DNA from: Parablautia intestinalis
Lineage (GTDB): Bacteria; Bacillota; Clostridia; Lachnospirales; Lachnospiraceae
NCBI GenBank assembly: GCA_003612395.1
Contig: RAYQ01000011.1
Coordinates: 110,192 to 174,191 of the forward strand
Reading direction: 5' to 3'
Length of the DNA stretch: 64,000 nt
The notes beneath the pieces were generated by a model. That model was not told where the DNA came from, did no database searches, and worked only from the letters and a program-made list of their open reading frames with translations. Positions within the stretch are counted from its first letter, which is position 1. Each line of letters starts with the position of its first letter. Below are positions 27,576 through 36,241 of this stretch, piece after piece. Made by a program: the position numbers and the translations under genes.

Positions 27576-28280
27576 TTAAAAATGCAGCCGTCTGCGCACC
27601 GCATCCCGCAGCCGCCTTCTGGATAGTACGGTAAGAAGTACCACCTCGATTACGCTGCACACGGTTAGGACTATGGCGGACCAGACCAGTTTCAGGGGAG
27701 CATCCAGATAATGGTCAATTAACAGCTCAAGTCCTATACAGAAGAATGCGGTTTCCGCAAAGAAGTACAAAGCTGTAGTGAGAAAGGAAACAGGGAAGGA
27801 ACGCAGGAGCAAAGCAAAGATTTCCACCAAAATAGTAGCGAGGGCAACAATGGGAAGGGCAAGCCCCACAAACCACCTTTCAGAGGCAGTGTTGAAGGTT
27901 ATCATGTAGAGATAAAATCCTACTGCCACACCATCAAATAAGAGAGATATATAGATAGGAAGCTTTGTGTATATCATGGCAGGAAATACAAGCACAAACA
28001 AAACAAGGCAGGCGCCAATGATAAACAGCGACCAGGGACTTTTTGAAAAGACAAAAAGGTTAAGCAAAAGGCAGCTTAGGGAGGTGGCGGTAAGTACCGT
28101 ACAGGTAAGAATTGCAAGGTCCTTGCGCTTTACAACATCCACCTGGCCTCTCGCTTTGGGATAAGGAGAGAGCTTTTTGGTTTGATATAATTCTTTGGGA
28201 TTAATAACAGGTGTGTTACAGAGAGGACATTCTGTGAGAGAAGGTTCAAGCTCCACACCGCAGTTTACACAATATGACAT
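27576..28280 (-). CDS. Zinc-ribbon membrane protein (DUF6320-like)
   Basis: 234 aa from the ATG at 28280 (MSYCVNCGVELEPS); ATG 28292 (MVIH...) is an alternative, and the frame up to 28400 runs through a family B repeat. The N-terminal zinc ribbon C-x2-C..C-x2-C (YCVNCGVELEPSLTECPLCN) is followed by six or so membrane segments and a basic tail. It lies behind the condensation-like acyltransferase on the same strand. The zinc-ribbon/membrane layout matches what I recall as DUF6320; function unknown. Confidence 0.7.
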   Translation of the reverse strand: MSYCVNCGVELEPSLTECPLCNTPVINPKELYQTKKLSPYPKARGQVDVVKRKDLAILTCTVLTATSLSCLLLNLFVFSKSPWSLFIIGACLVLFVLVFPAMIYTKLPIYISLLFDGVAVGFYLYMITFNTASERWFVGLALPIVALATILVEIFALLLRSFPVSFLTTALYFFAETAFFCIGLELLIDHYLDAPLKLVWSAIVLTVCSVIEVVLLTVLSRRRLRDAVRRRLHF

Positions 28281-28325
28281 ATGAATAACCATGTTCCTTT
28301 CTAAGTATTTACGACTGGCGATAGC

Positions 28326-28394
28326 GTGAAATAAAATTTCACACATCCTGATATATACGCTCGCTAAGGCGGGCAGATAGGAGTTGGTGTAGCT
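28326..28394. repeat. Dispersed repeat family B between two minus-strand genes
   Basis: Read on the plus strand: GTGAAATAAAATTTCAC, CACATCCTGATATATACG, then GCTCGCTAAGGCGGGC and AGATAGGAGTTGGTG. Stem changes relative to the 27115 copy keep pairing. It separates the acyltransferase gene from the zinc-ribbon gene. Confidence 0.75.
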
Positions 28395-28400
28395 TATCAT

Positions 28401-29795
28401 TTAGCTTTCCTGCAGGCTTTCGCGGTTGCTTTCTATGGTTACATGTATACCGTCTTTTACCAGTTTCCTGAAAAAGAAGCGTTCCACATCTGTCTCCATG
28501 ATACTGCTTGCAAAGTTGATGGTCAGCACATCTTCAAAGCTTACGATGGCACAGTTGGTGCGGGAGGAAAAGGGCTGACCCATATAAATATCAAAACGGT
28601 CGATATAAGGCTTCATATCTTCAGGGACTTTCAAGGCACCCATGTTGGTAAGCCCTGCGGAAGAATTTTTGTCCTGCACACGGGTATAAAACTGTCTGAC
28701 TACAAAGTCCTTTATAAATAGTGGAACTACCCGGATAAAGGGATTGCGCTGGGTGCTTGCGTTGGTGGTGATATCCCCTTTCAGGAATTTTCCATTGATA
28801 TAATAGCGCATGTAATTGTGTACCTGATTGACGATCTCTTCAAAGGTATATTCTCCAAGTCTGGGATCTATGGCTGGATATACCATAGTGATAAAATTCC
28901 GCAGTGTTTTGGAGGGAAAAAAGCGCCGCAGGTTTACGGGCATGGCAATTTTCACCGGACGCAGCTTTAAGTGCCATTCAGAGAGCTGTTTTTGCAAAAG
29001 TGCGTACAGAAGTACGGCATTTAAATATTCCGTGATAGTTGCATGGTAAGTGTCCGCAACCTTTTTTACTTCCTGAACGGATAAAATACCGTCAATTACA
29101 TTGAAGGTGTAAAAGGGTTCTCTGGTGCCTCTTACACGGTAGGTTTTTTCTCCGGGACGCGCAGGACATACTTTTGCGTTGGCATAACGCATGTATGCAT
29201 CCTCAAGTTCCTCCGGGTCAGGAGCCTTATTTATATCTAAGACAAAGTACCCATTAGAAATGGAATGACCAAGGAGCCTTAGATAAACGGCTGTGATAGT
29301 CTGCAGAACACACATACCGCCGGTACCGTCCCCAAGGCAGTGATGGGCTTCTAAAGAAATCCTGCAGTCGTGATAGTAAAGACGAAGCAGATAACGGTTT
29401 CCCGCCTTAAAGGGCATAGGCATACAAAAATTGCGGATATCCTCCTTAACAAAGGGGCCGGGCCGGTTATTAGGCTCTAAATACCGCCAGAATAACCCTT
29501 TACGGATGGCGGTCTTATAGGTCGGAAAACGGGTGAGTGCAATATCTGCCGCCTGTTGCAAAATATCCGGCCGGACAGGTTCTTTTAATAACACGGACAG
29601 GCGATAGACGGAAGAAAAATCCCTGCGCTGCAAGGTGGGATAGACAATAGCCGACAGATCCAGCTTATACCAGATTTTGGGTTCACGTTTTTTGCCGGTA
29701 TTTGTGTTTTTTATGGAATTGCTATCCTTCAAGGCGTGAGGGCGGCTTAAGTTGTTTGTGGAAATATTCTGCTTTTTTTTCAATTTAATCCCCAT
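28401..29795 (-). CDS. Condensation-domain-like/alcohol acetyltransferase-like protein
   Basis: About 464 aa. The start is uncertain: ATG 29810 or 29795 lie within a family C repeat, and TTG a few codons later has the better GGGGA spacing. The active-site motif HHCLGDGTGG (HHxxxDG) is that of the CoA-dependent acyltransferase/condensation superfamily. The second conserved region is around MPVNLRRFFPSKTLRNFITM. It is too short for an NRPS module and has no carrier domain, so it is a free-standing O- or N-acyltransferase. It is operonic with the zinc-ribbon membrane gene and divergent from an esterase. Confidence 0.75.
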   Translation of the reverse strand: MGIKLKKKQNISTNNLSRPHALKDSNSIKNTNTGKKREPKIWYKLDLSAIVYPTLQRRDFSSVYRLSVLLKEPVRPDILQQAADIALTRFPTYKTAIRKGLFWRYLEPNNRPGPFVKEDIRNFCMPMPFKAGNRYLLRLYYHDCRISLEAHHCLGDGTGGMCVLQTITAVYLRLLGHSISNGYFVLDINKAPDPEELEDAYMRYANAKVCPARPGEKTYRVRGTREPFYTFNVIDGILSVQEVKKVADTYHATITEYLNAVLLYALLQKQLSEWHLKLRPVKIAMPVNLRRFFPSKTLRNFITMVYPAIDPRLGEYTFEEIVNQVHNYMRYYINGKFLKGDITTNASTQRNPFIRVVPLFIKDFVVRQFYTRVQDKNSSAGLTNMGALKVPEDMKPYIDRFDIYMGQPFSSRTNCAIVSFEDVLTINFASSIMETDVERFFFRKLVKDGIHVTIESNRESLQES

Positions 29796-29850
29796 GCATA
29801 CAATAGGCAAAGACTATTGTCATGTATCGCAAGCTTGCCTGCCTATTATC
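29790..29850 (-). repeat. Dispersed hairpin repeat family C, copy 3
   Basis: Read on the minus strand: TTGCGATACATGACAATAG, TCTTTGC, CTATTGTATGCAT. ACAATAG pairs with CTATTGT around a TCTTTGC loop. It is shared with the copies before the sulfatase and rimO, and lies at the start of the acyltransferase gene. Confidence 0.5.
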
Positions 29851-29997
29851 CTGCATTATATTTTTATGGTCTGTGCAGTAAATGAACAGGCCTGACCCGG
29901 TAGTTACAAATGATTTTCTAAATAATATTTAGTATACCACAAAATCAGATAAATGTGTTAAAATGGTTGGAAACTGAAATCAGGTCGGGAAAGGAGC

Positions 29998-30936
29998 ATG
30001 GTTATTGAAATGACGATTCATCATAAAGTGTTGCTTAAAAAGGCTTCGCCGGGGACAAGAAACCAGAGCATGATGGGACTGATACGGAAAGTGCATGGTA
30101 TGATTGAAAGTACCGACATAGAAAAGCACCGGCAGTCGCAGGATCACGTGGGAGCACTTCTTGGAAATTCCAAAGAAATTTTGATACGTAGTGTGAAAAT
30201 CCAGGATATGGAAGGAGAGTGGGTATCCGTAAACCGTGCACATATGAAAAAATATGTAATTTTGTATTGTCATGGGGGAGGTTATTCTACCGGAAGCTGT
30301 CTATATGCCAGGACACTTACTACGAAAATAGCATCAAGTACATCTATGGACGTACTTTGCTTTGATTACAGGCTGGCGCCGGAAAATCCCTATCCGGCAG
30401 CGATAAATGATGCTATGGCGGCCTGGAATTATCTGATGCTTCTGGGTTATGGGGCCAGGGATGTTATTGTTGCAGGGGATTCGGCGGGGGGAAATATGGC
30501 CTTATCTCTGGTGCTTAAGCTAAAGGAGGAGGAGCGGATCCTTCCAAGGGGGCTGGTGCTTATGTCGCCCTGGAGCGATCTTACCTCGTCAGGAAAAACC
30601 CATAAATCCAGGGCGGAGGTAGATCCTGTTCTTGATGCGCAGTACCTTGACAGAATGATACACAATTATGTGGAAGGACAGGATTTAAATAATCCTCTGA
30701 TATCGCCGCTTTTTGGAGACTTCACAGGGTTCCCGCCCACATATATCCAGGTGGGAAATAATGAGATTTTGCTGTCAGATTCCACAATGCTCCACAAAAA
30801 GCTGATAGAAGCCAATGTATCTGTGAAACTGGATATTTTTGAGGGAATGTGGCATGTTTTCCAGATGTCGCCGTTAAAGACAGCTTACGATGCCATGGAA
30901 AAAAATGCGGAATTTATATATGATATCTGCCGCTAG
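29998..30936 (+). CDS. Alpha/beta hydrolase, hormone-sensitive-lipase-type esterase
   Basis: 312 aa. ATG 29998 sits very close to GAAAGGAG; ATG 30010 (MTIHHKVLL) is the alternative. Oxyanion-hole motif CHGGGYSTGSC and nucleophile motif GDSAGG place it in the HSL family (GDSAGG subgroup). Catalytic Asp is probably in DLTSSGKTHKSRAEVDP or later, and His in MWHVFQMSP. It is a cytoplasmic carboxylesterase of unknown substrate, divergent from the acyltransferase operon; the two may make and break the same ester, which is inference. Confidence 0.85.
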   Translation: MVIEMTIHHKVLLKKASPGTRNQSMMGLIRKVHGMIESTDIEKHRQSQDHVGALLGNSKEILIRSVKIQDMEGEWVSVNRAHMKKYVILYCHGGGYSTGSCLYARTLTTKIASSTSMDVLCFDYRLAPENPYPAAINDAMAAWNYLMLLGYGARDVIVAGDSAGGNMALSLVLKLKEEERILPRGLVLMSPWSDLTSSGKTHKSRAEVDPVLDAQYLDRMIHNYVEGQDLNNPLISPLFGDFTGFPPTYIQVGNNEILLSDSTMLHKKLIEANVSVKLDIFEGMWHVFQMSPLKTAYDAMEKNAEFIYDICR

Positions 30937-31250
30937 AGCGTATTTGAAAATTTACTTTCCCGGTCTTTATACCCTGCTTTGTGCATTAGCGGTACCAATA
31001 TCCTATTAACTTTTACAAAATTTTATACAAAAGAAGGATTTTATTGGAATGTGCCGAATACTAATAGTATAGGAGGAAGTTTTTGTTTAACATAAGGGCA
31101 GCCCGCAGAGCGTGCTGGCCGTTGTTAACATAAGGATGGCTGGCCAAGCCCCGCATCCGTTGTTTGGGAACGGTTACGGACATGCGTAACGGTCCGGAGT
31201 ATGGGGACTGTTGCGGGAACCGGTAAACGTTTCGGATACAGGAGCCGTAA
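30937..31250 (+). other. Leader region of dgt with tandem hairpin units
   Basis: No conserved gene. TTTAACATAAGG (31086) and GTTAACATAAGG (31123) each precede a GC-rich hairpin (CAGCCCGCAGAGCGTGCTG; GGCCAAGCC), forming a degenerate tandem unit of about 38 bases. AGGAGG at 31071 precedes a TTG frame of 16 codons (FNIRAARRACWPLLT), a possible leader peptide. Confidence 0.35.
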
Positions 31251-32255
31251 ATGAACATACGAGAAAATCTGGAACAGTTTGAGGTGGATTATTTAAGCCC
31301 CTATGCAGCACACAGCAGGGATTCAAAAGGAAGGCTGCGGGCGGAAGAACAGTGTGACATACGCCCTGTCTATCAAAGAGACAGGGACAGGATACTGCAC
31401 TCTAAATCCTTCAGGCGGCTTAAGGACAAGACACAGGTATTTCTCTCACCGGAGGGAGATCATTACAGAACCAGGCTGACCCACACTCTGGAGGTATCCC
31501 AGAATGCGCGGACTATTGCAAAAGCCCTTCGAATGAATGAGGATCTGGTGGAAGCCATTGCTCTTGGCCATGATTTGGGGCACACGCCTTTTGGCCACGC
31601 CGGGGAGAGGGCCTTAAATGAGGTCTGCCCTTATGGGTTCTGCCACAGCGAGCAAAGTGTGCGTACGATAGATCTGCTGGAAAAAGGCGGAGCAGGCTTA
31701 AATCTTACCATGGAGGTGCGCGATGGCATTCTCAATCACCAGACCAAGGGAATGCCATATACGTTAGAGGGCAGGATTGTGCGCTTTTCGGATAAAATTG
31801 CCTATATTCATCACGACATGGATGATGCAATCAGGGCGGGGATCCTGAAAGAATCCGATGTTCCTAAAGAAATCGGCGATGTGATCGGCTATACTACGGG
31901 GGAAAGGCTGGATCATTTTATACATGATCTGGTTACTACCAGTTACGGAAAAGCGGACATTCTGATGTCCGGACCGGTGGCAAAAGCCATGCAGAAGCTG
32001 CGCCGGTTTATGTTTGAGAGGGTTTATGAAAATAAAGAAGCAAAGAGCGAGGAAGGAAAGGCGGAAGTACTGATACAGACACTGTATAGTCATTATAAAA
32101 AGCATTTTGAGAGGCTGCCGGATGATTATAAAAATCTGGTTAAAAAAGGAGAACCGGAAGAAAAAGTAGTCTGTGATTACATAGGAGCTATGACAGATCG
32201 GTTTGCCATAGCTAAATATGAGGAAATTTATATTCCAAAATCATGGCATGGGTAA
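31251..32255 (+). CDS. dgt: Deoxyguanosinetriphosphate triphosphohydrolase-like HD protein
   Basis: 334 aa, MNIRENLEQFEVDYLSPYAA after ACAGGAGCCGTAA. HD-domain motifs: RDRILHSKSFRRLKDKTQVF, THTLEVSQNARTIAKALRMN, and the metal pair ALGHDLGHTPFGHAGE. It removes triphosphate from dNTPs, so affecting the dNTP pool. The order dgt-dnaG-rpoD is the usual macromolecular synthesis arrangement in Clostridia. Confidence 0.93.
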   Translation: MNIRENLEQFEVDYLSPYAAHSRDSKGRLRAEEQCDIRPVYQRDRDRILHSKSFRRLKDKTQVFLSPEGDHYRTRLTHTLEVSQNARTIAKALRMNEDLVEAIALGHDLGHTPFGHAGERALNEVCPYGFCHSEQSVRTIDLLEKGGAGLNLTMEVRDGILNHQTKGMPYTLEGRIVRFSDKIAYIHHDMDDAIRAGILKESDVPKEIGDVIGYTTGERLDHFIHDLVTTSYGKADILMSGPVAKAMQKLRRFMFERVYENKEAKSEEGKAEVLIQTLYSHYKKHFERLPDDYKNLVKKGEPEEKVVCDYIGAMTDRFAIAKYEEIYIPKSWHG

Positions 32256-32261
32256 AAAGAT

Positions 32262-32335
32262 TGAAAGAAATACACTTTCAATCTCCCTGATTTCAGTGTC
32301 CGCTGAAGCGGACAGATAGGGGCAAAGGCGAAAAG
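32262..32335 (+). repeat. Dispersed repeat family B with compensatory changes
   Basis: TTGAAAGAAATACACTTTCAA hairpin, TCCCTGATTTCAGT, then GTCCGCTGAAGCGGAC and AGATAGGGGCA. The stem sequences differ from the 27115 copy, but base pairing and the CTGAT and CAGATAGG elements are kept. It lies between dgt and dnaG. Confidence 0.75.
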
Positions 32336-32354
32336 ATTTTCAAGAGGTATAAAA

Positions 32355-34127
32355 ATGTATTATCCTGATGAAGTGGTGGAAGAAGTACGGATGAAAAATG
32401 ATATCGTGGATGTCATTTCAGGATATGTGAAAATGCAGAGAAGAGGGAGTAATTATTTTGGACTTTGTCCTTTTCATAATGAGAAATCCCCTTCTTTTTC
32501 AGTTTCCCAGATAAAACAAATGTATTACTGCTTTGGCTGCGGGGCAGGGGGAAATGTTTTTACCTTCCTTATGGAATATGAGAATTATTCCTTTGAGGAG
32601 GCGATTAAATTTTTGGCTGATAAGGCAGGAGTGAGCCTTCCGGAAGCAGATTACAGCGTGGAGGCGCGCAGAAATGAAAATAAGAGGGCAAAGCTTTTAG
32701 CGGTGAATAAGGAAGCGGCCAGATACTTCTACTATCAGCTCCGCAGTCAAAAGGGGCAGGTTGGTTACCGGTATTTACGGGAGCGGGCCTTATCGGATGA
32801 GACAATTAAAAAGTTTGGGCTCGGCTTTGCCCACGTGACCAGTGATGATTTGACAAAATATTTAAAGAGTAAAGGATATGAGGACAAGCTGATTATGGAG
32901 GCCGGGCTTGCCGGCTTTGATGAAAAATATGGAGTACATGATAAGTTCTGGAACCGTGTTATGTTTCCCATACAGGACGGTAATCACAGGGTCATCGGTT
33001 TTGGAGGCCGGGTCATGGGGGATGGGAAGCCCAAGTATTTAAACTCTCCGGAGACCATGATTTTTGACAAAAGCAAAAATTTGTACGGCCTCAATTTTGC
33101 CCGGACAGCCCGGGCGGGCCATATTATTTTGTGTGAAGGCTATATGGATGTGATTGCCATGCATCAATCTGGTTTTACGCAGGCGGTGGCATCTCTTGGA
33201 ACTTCCTTTACAGCAGGGCAGGCCAATCTTTTAAGGCGGTATGCTAAGGAAGTGATATTAGCTTATGACAGCGATGGAGCAGGGGTAAACGCAGCCCTGC
33301 GGGCTATTGGAATTTTAAAGGAAGCAGGACTTACCGGAAAGGTTTTAAATTTAGAGCCCTATAAGGATCCGGATGAGTTTATGAAAAACCTGGGGGAGGA
33401 TGTCTTTAAGGAACGGCTCCGGCAGGCGGAAAACAGCTTTTTCTTTGAGCTTAGAATGTCAGAGAAGAATTATAATTTAAAGGATCCGGAGTCCAAAACC
33501 AGGTTTCACAGGGAAATTGCCCAAAAGCTCTGCGGCTTTTCGGAGGAAGTGGAGCGGGAAAATTATATCGAAGCGGTGGCGGAAAAATATCATATAGGCT
33601 TTGATAATTTGCGAAAGCTTGTGGCGGCCTGTGCAGTGCAGACAGGGATGGCCAAAGTGGCAGTTAGGCCAAAATCCGGCATCCAAAAAAAGACGGATGC
33701 TGAGGAGAACAAGAAAAAGCCGCAAAAGCTCTTACTTACATGGCTTGCGGAGGAGCCTTCTCTTTATCCCCAAATTAAGAAATATATTTCATCAAAAGAT
33801 TTCACTTCTGATTTGTATCGAAAAATTGCGGAGAAGTTTTTTGAGGATCTGGAAAACGGCGCTTTTCACCCGGCAGATATCATCAGCATGTTTACGGACG
33901 AGCAGCAGCAGAGGGAGGCGGCCGGCGTATTCAACACGAAGCTCGTGGAGTTAAGCACCAAAGCGGAGAAGGAAAAAGCGTTTCACGATATACTTGTGGC
34001 AGTTAAGAGAGAGAGCCTTAATTACTTCACGGAGCAGGCCAGCGCAGACATGCTTATGTTAAATCAGATGATTGCAGGCAAAAAAGAGCTGGAAGAACTT
34101 AGCAAAACGCATATTTCGCTGGATTAA
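32355..34127 (+). CDS. dnaG: DNA primase
   Basis: 590 aa, MYYPDEVVEEVRMKNDIVDV. The CHC2 zinc finger is CPFHNEKSPSFSV.. YYCFGCGAGG. Toprim domain: ILCEGYMDVIAMHQSGFTQA and YDSDGAGVNAALRA. The C-terminal DnaB-interacting helical domain is present. It synthesises RNA primers for replication. It is followed by rpoD after 80 bases. Confidence 0.97.
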   Translation: MYYPDEVVEEVRMKNDIVDVISGYVKMQRRGSNYFGLCPFHNEKSPSFSVSQIKQMYYCFGCGAGGNVFTFLMEYENYSFEEAIKFLADKAGVSLPEADYSVEARRNENKRAKLLAVNKEAARYFYYQLRSQKGQVGYRYLRERALSDETIKKFGLGFAHVTSDDLTKYLKSKGYEDKLIMEAGLAGFDEKYGVHDKFWNRVMFPIQDGNHRVIGFGGRVMGDGKPKYLNSPETMIFDKSKNLYGLNFARTARAGHIILCEGYMDVIAMHQSGFTQAVASLGTSFTAGQANLLRRYAKEVILAYDSDGAGVNAALRAIGILKEAGLTGKVLNLEPYKDPDEFMKNLGEDVFKERLRQAENSFFFELRMSEKNYNLKDPESKTRFHREIAQKLCGFSEEVERENYIEAVAEKYHIGFDNLRKLVAACAVQTGMAKVAVRPKSGIQKKTDAEENKKKPQKLLLTWLAEEPSLYPQIKKYISSKDFTSDLYRKIAEKFFEDLENGAFHPADIISMFTDEQQQREAAGVFNTKLVELSTKAEKEKAFHDILVAVKRESLNYFTEQASADMLMLNQMIAGKKELEELSKTHISLD

Positions 34128-34207
34128 GGCTAATAATGGTAATATTCAGGCGTTTGTTATTTATTATGTTACAGTATTTATAAAGTTAGGAAGGACGGAA
34201 AACCAGA

Positions 34208-35434
34208 ATGGATGAAAACACACAGGCAAAGTTTGACGAGAAGTTAAAAGGACTTCTGGCCATTGCCAAGAAGAAAAAGAACGTTTTGGAATATCAGGAA
34301 GTTGTGGATTACTTTACTGATATGACCATCGGTGAGGAACAATTTGATAAAATATTGGAAACTCTCGAGCAGAATAACGTGGATGTTTTGCGCATCACGG
34401 AAGTAGATGACGTGGATGATGAGGAAATCATACTGACGGAGGAAGACGAGGTGGATGTGGAGAACATCGACCTTTCGGTTCCTGACGGCGTCAGCATTGA
34501 GGATCCTGTCAGAATGTATCTGAAAGAAATTGGTAAAGTGCCTCTTTTAAATGCAGAGGAGGAGATTGAACTTGCCCAGAAAATGGAAAACGGCGCTGTG
34601 GCAAAGGAAAAAATTGTCATTTTGGAAAAACGGTTAGAGAATCTTACAGGTGAAGAAGCAAATGACTTAAAAGAAGAAATTCAAAAACTTAAAATAGAGC
34701 TGGATACGGGGGATGAAGCCAAAAAGCGTCTTGCAGAGGCAAACCTTCGTCTGGTGGTCAGCATTGCTAAGCGCTATGTTGGTCGCGGTATGCTGTTTTT
34801 AGATTTGATTCAGGAAGGAAATTTAGGCCTTATTAAGGCGGTGGAAAAGTTTGATTACCGTAAGGGATACAAATTTTCCACGTATGCAACCTGGTGGATC
34901 CGTCAGGCTATCACCAGGGCAATTGCGGATCAGGCGAGAACTATCCGTATCCCTGTGCATATGGTTGAAACCATTAATAAGCTGATTCGCGTAAGCAGGC
35001 AGCTTTTGCAGGAACTTGGGCGTGAACCTACTCCGGAGGAAATCGCTGAAGAAATGAGTCTGCCTGTGGAGCGTGTTCGGGAAATTTTAAAGATTTCCCA
35101 GGAGCCTGTTTCACTGGAAACGCCTATCGGTGAAGAGGAGGATTCTCATCTTGGCGATTTCATACAGGATGATAATGTTCCTGTTCCGGCAGATGCGGCT
35201 GCTTTTACATTGCTGAAGGAACAATTGATAGAAGTGCTGGGAACTCTGACGGAAAGAGAGCAGAAGGTGCTTCGCCTGCGCTTTGGACTGGATGATGGAC
35301 GGGCCAGGACACTGGAAGAAGTGGGAAAGGAATTCAATGTTACCAGAGAGCGTATCAGGCAGATTGAGGCAAAGGCACTGCGTAAGCTCCGCCATCCCAG
35401 CAGAAGCAGGAAGCTGAAGGACTATCTGGACTGA
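34208..35434 (+). CDS. rpoD: RNA polymerase primary sigma factor
   Basis: 408 aa. The region 1.1-like acidic N-terminus is followed by [20 protein letters not shown] (region 1.2). Region 2 has [20 protein letters not shown] and [20 protein letters not shown]. Region 4 has [21 protein letters not shown] 30-residue Glu/Lys helix sits between regions 1.2 and 2. The stop overlaps the start of trmK (TGATG), so the two are translationally coupled. Confidence 0.97.
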   Translation: MDENTQAKFDEKLKGLLAIAKKKKNVLEYQEVVDYFTDMTIGEEQFDKILETLEQNNVDVLRITEVDDVDDEEIILTEEDEVDVENIDLSVPDGVSIEDPVRMYLKEIGKVPLLNAEEEIELAQKMENGAVAKEKIVILEKRLENLTGEEANDLKEEIQKLKIELDTGDEAKKRLAEANLRLVVSIAKRYVGRGMLFLDLIQEGNLGLIKAVEKFDYRKGYKFSTYATWWIRQAITRAIADQARTIRIPVHMVETINKLIRVSRQLLQELGREPTPEEIAEEMSLPVERVREILKISQEPVSLETPIGEEEDSHLGDFIQDDNVPVPADAAAFTLLKEQLIEVLGTLTEREQKVLRLRFGLDDGRARTLEEVGKEFNVTRERIRQIEAKALRKLRHPSRSRKLKDYLD

Positions 35435-36162
35435 TGGAAGGAAGGATAACTTTATCTGACAGATTAAAGGCCGTAGCGAATATGGTTACAAGAAATCACC
35501 GGGTTGTGGATGTGGGCTGTGATCATGGTTATGTGCCCATTTATCTGGTACAAAGGGGAATTTCACCTGAAGTGATTGCCATGGACATTAAGGAAGGGCC
35601 TTTGCAGCGGGCCAGGGAACATGTTGACAGGGCAGAGCTTGGGGCGTACATAGCGCTGCGGCGCTCAGACGGGCTTTCGGCCTATAAGCCGGGGGAGGCG
35701 GATACGCTTATTTGCGCGGGAATGGGCGGACGTCTGATGCGTAAAATACTGGAGGCAGAACCCCAAAAGACGGAGGATTTCAAAGAGATAATTTTGCAGC
35801 CCCAGTCTGAAATCCCTGTTTTTCGCAAATTTTTAAAAGATAGGGGTTATGCTGTCTGCCAGGAAGATATGGTGTGGGAAGACGGAAAGTTTTATCCGGT
35901 GATAAAAGCCGTGCAGGGGGATATGGGACCCTTGCCTTATGAAGAAGAAATCTGTTACCGCTTTGGCCCGGTGCTTCTTCAAAAAAAGAATCCGACACTT
36001 ATCATGTATTTAAAGAAAGAATGGGAGAGCAGCCTTAAACTGAAGGCAGAACTGTCAGCGGCAGGGGAAAGCAGCCGGGCGCAGCAAAGATTGTGGGAGC
36101 TTGAGAAGGATATAGCAGCTTTAAAGAAAGCGGCAAAGATTTGCGACTGCCGGCTGATATGA
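35434..36162 (+). CDS. trmK: tRNA (adenine22-N1)-methyltransferase
   Basis: 242 aa. The SAM-binding motif is VVDVGCDHGYVPIYLVQRGI, followed by CAGMGGRLMRKILEA and LQPQSEIPVFRKFLKDRGY. It is a TrmK-family Rossmann methyltransferase modifying A22 of tRNA, with a C-terminal coiled coil (about 195-235). It starts one base inside the rpoD stop codon, a very common neighbour pair in Firmicutes. Confidence 0.93.
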   Translation: MEGRITLSDRLKAVANMVTRNHRVVDVGCDHGYVPIYLVQRGISPEVIAMDIKEGPLQRAREHVDRAELGAYIALRRSDGLSAYKPGEADTLICAGMGGRLMRKILEAEPQKTEDFKEIILQPQSEIPVFRKFLKDRGYAVCQEDMVWEDGKFYPVIKAVQGDMGPLPYEEEICYRFGPVLLQKKNPTLIMYLKKEWESSLKLKAELSAAGESSRAQQRLWELEKDIAALKKAAKICDCRLI

Positions 36163-36241
36163 CTAAGAGGCAGTACCGTTTGGGAGTTTAAATACGATTG
36201 GGAAAGAGCGGGAGACAATAACAGTGTGATGGAGGGATTAC

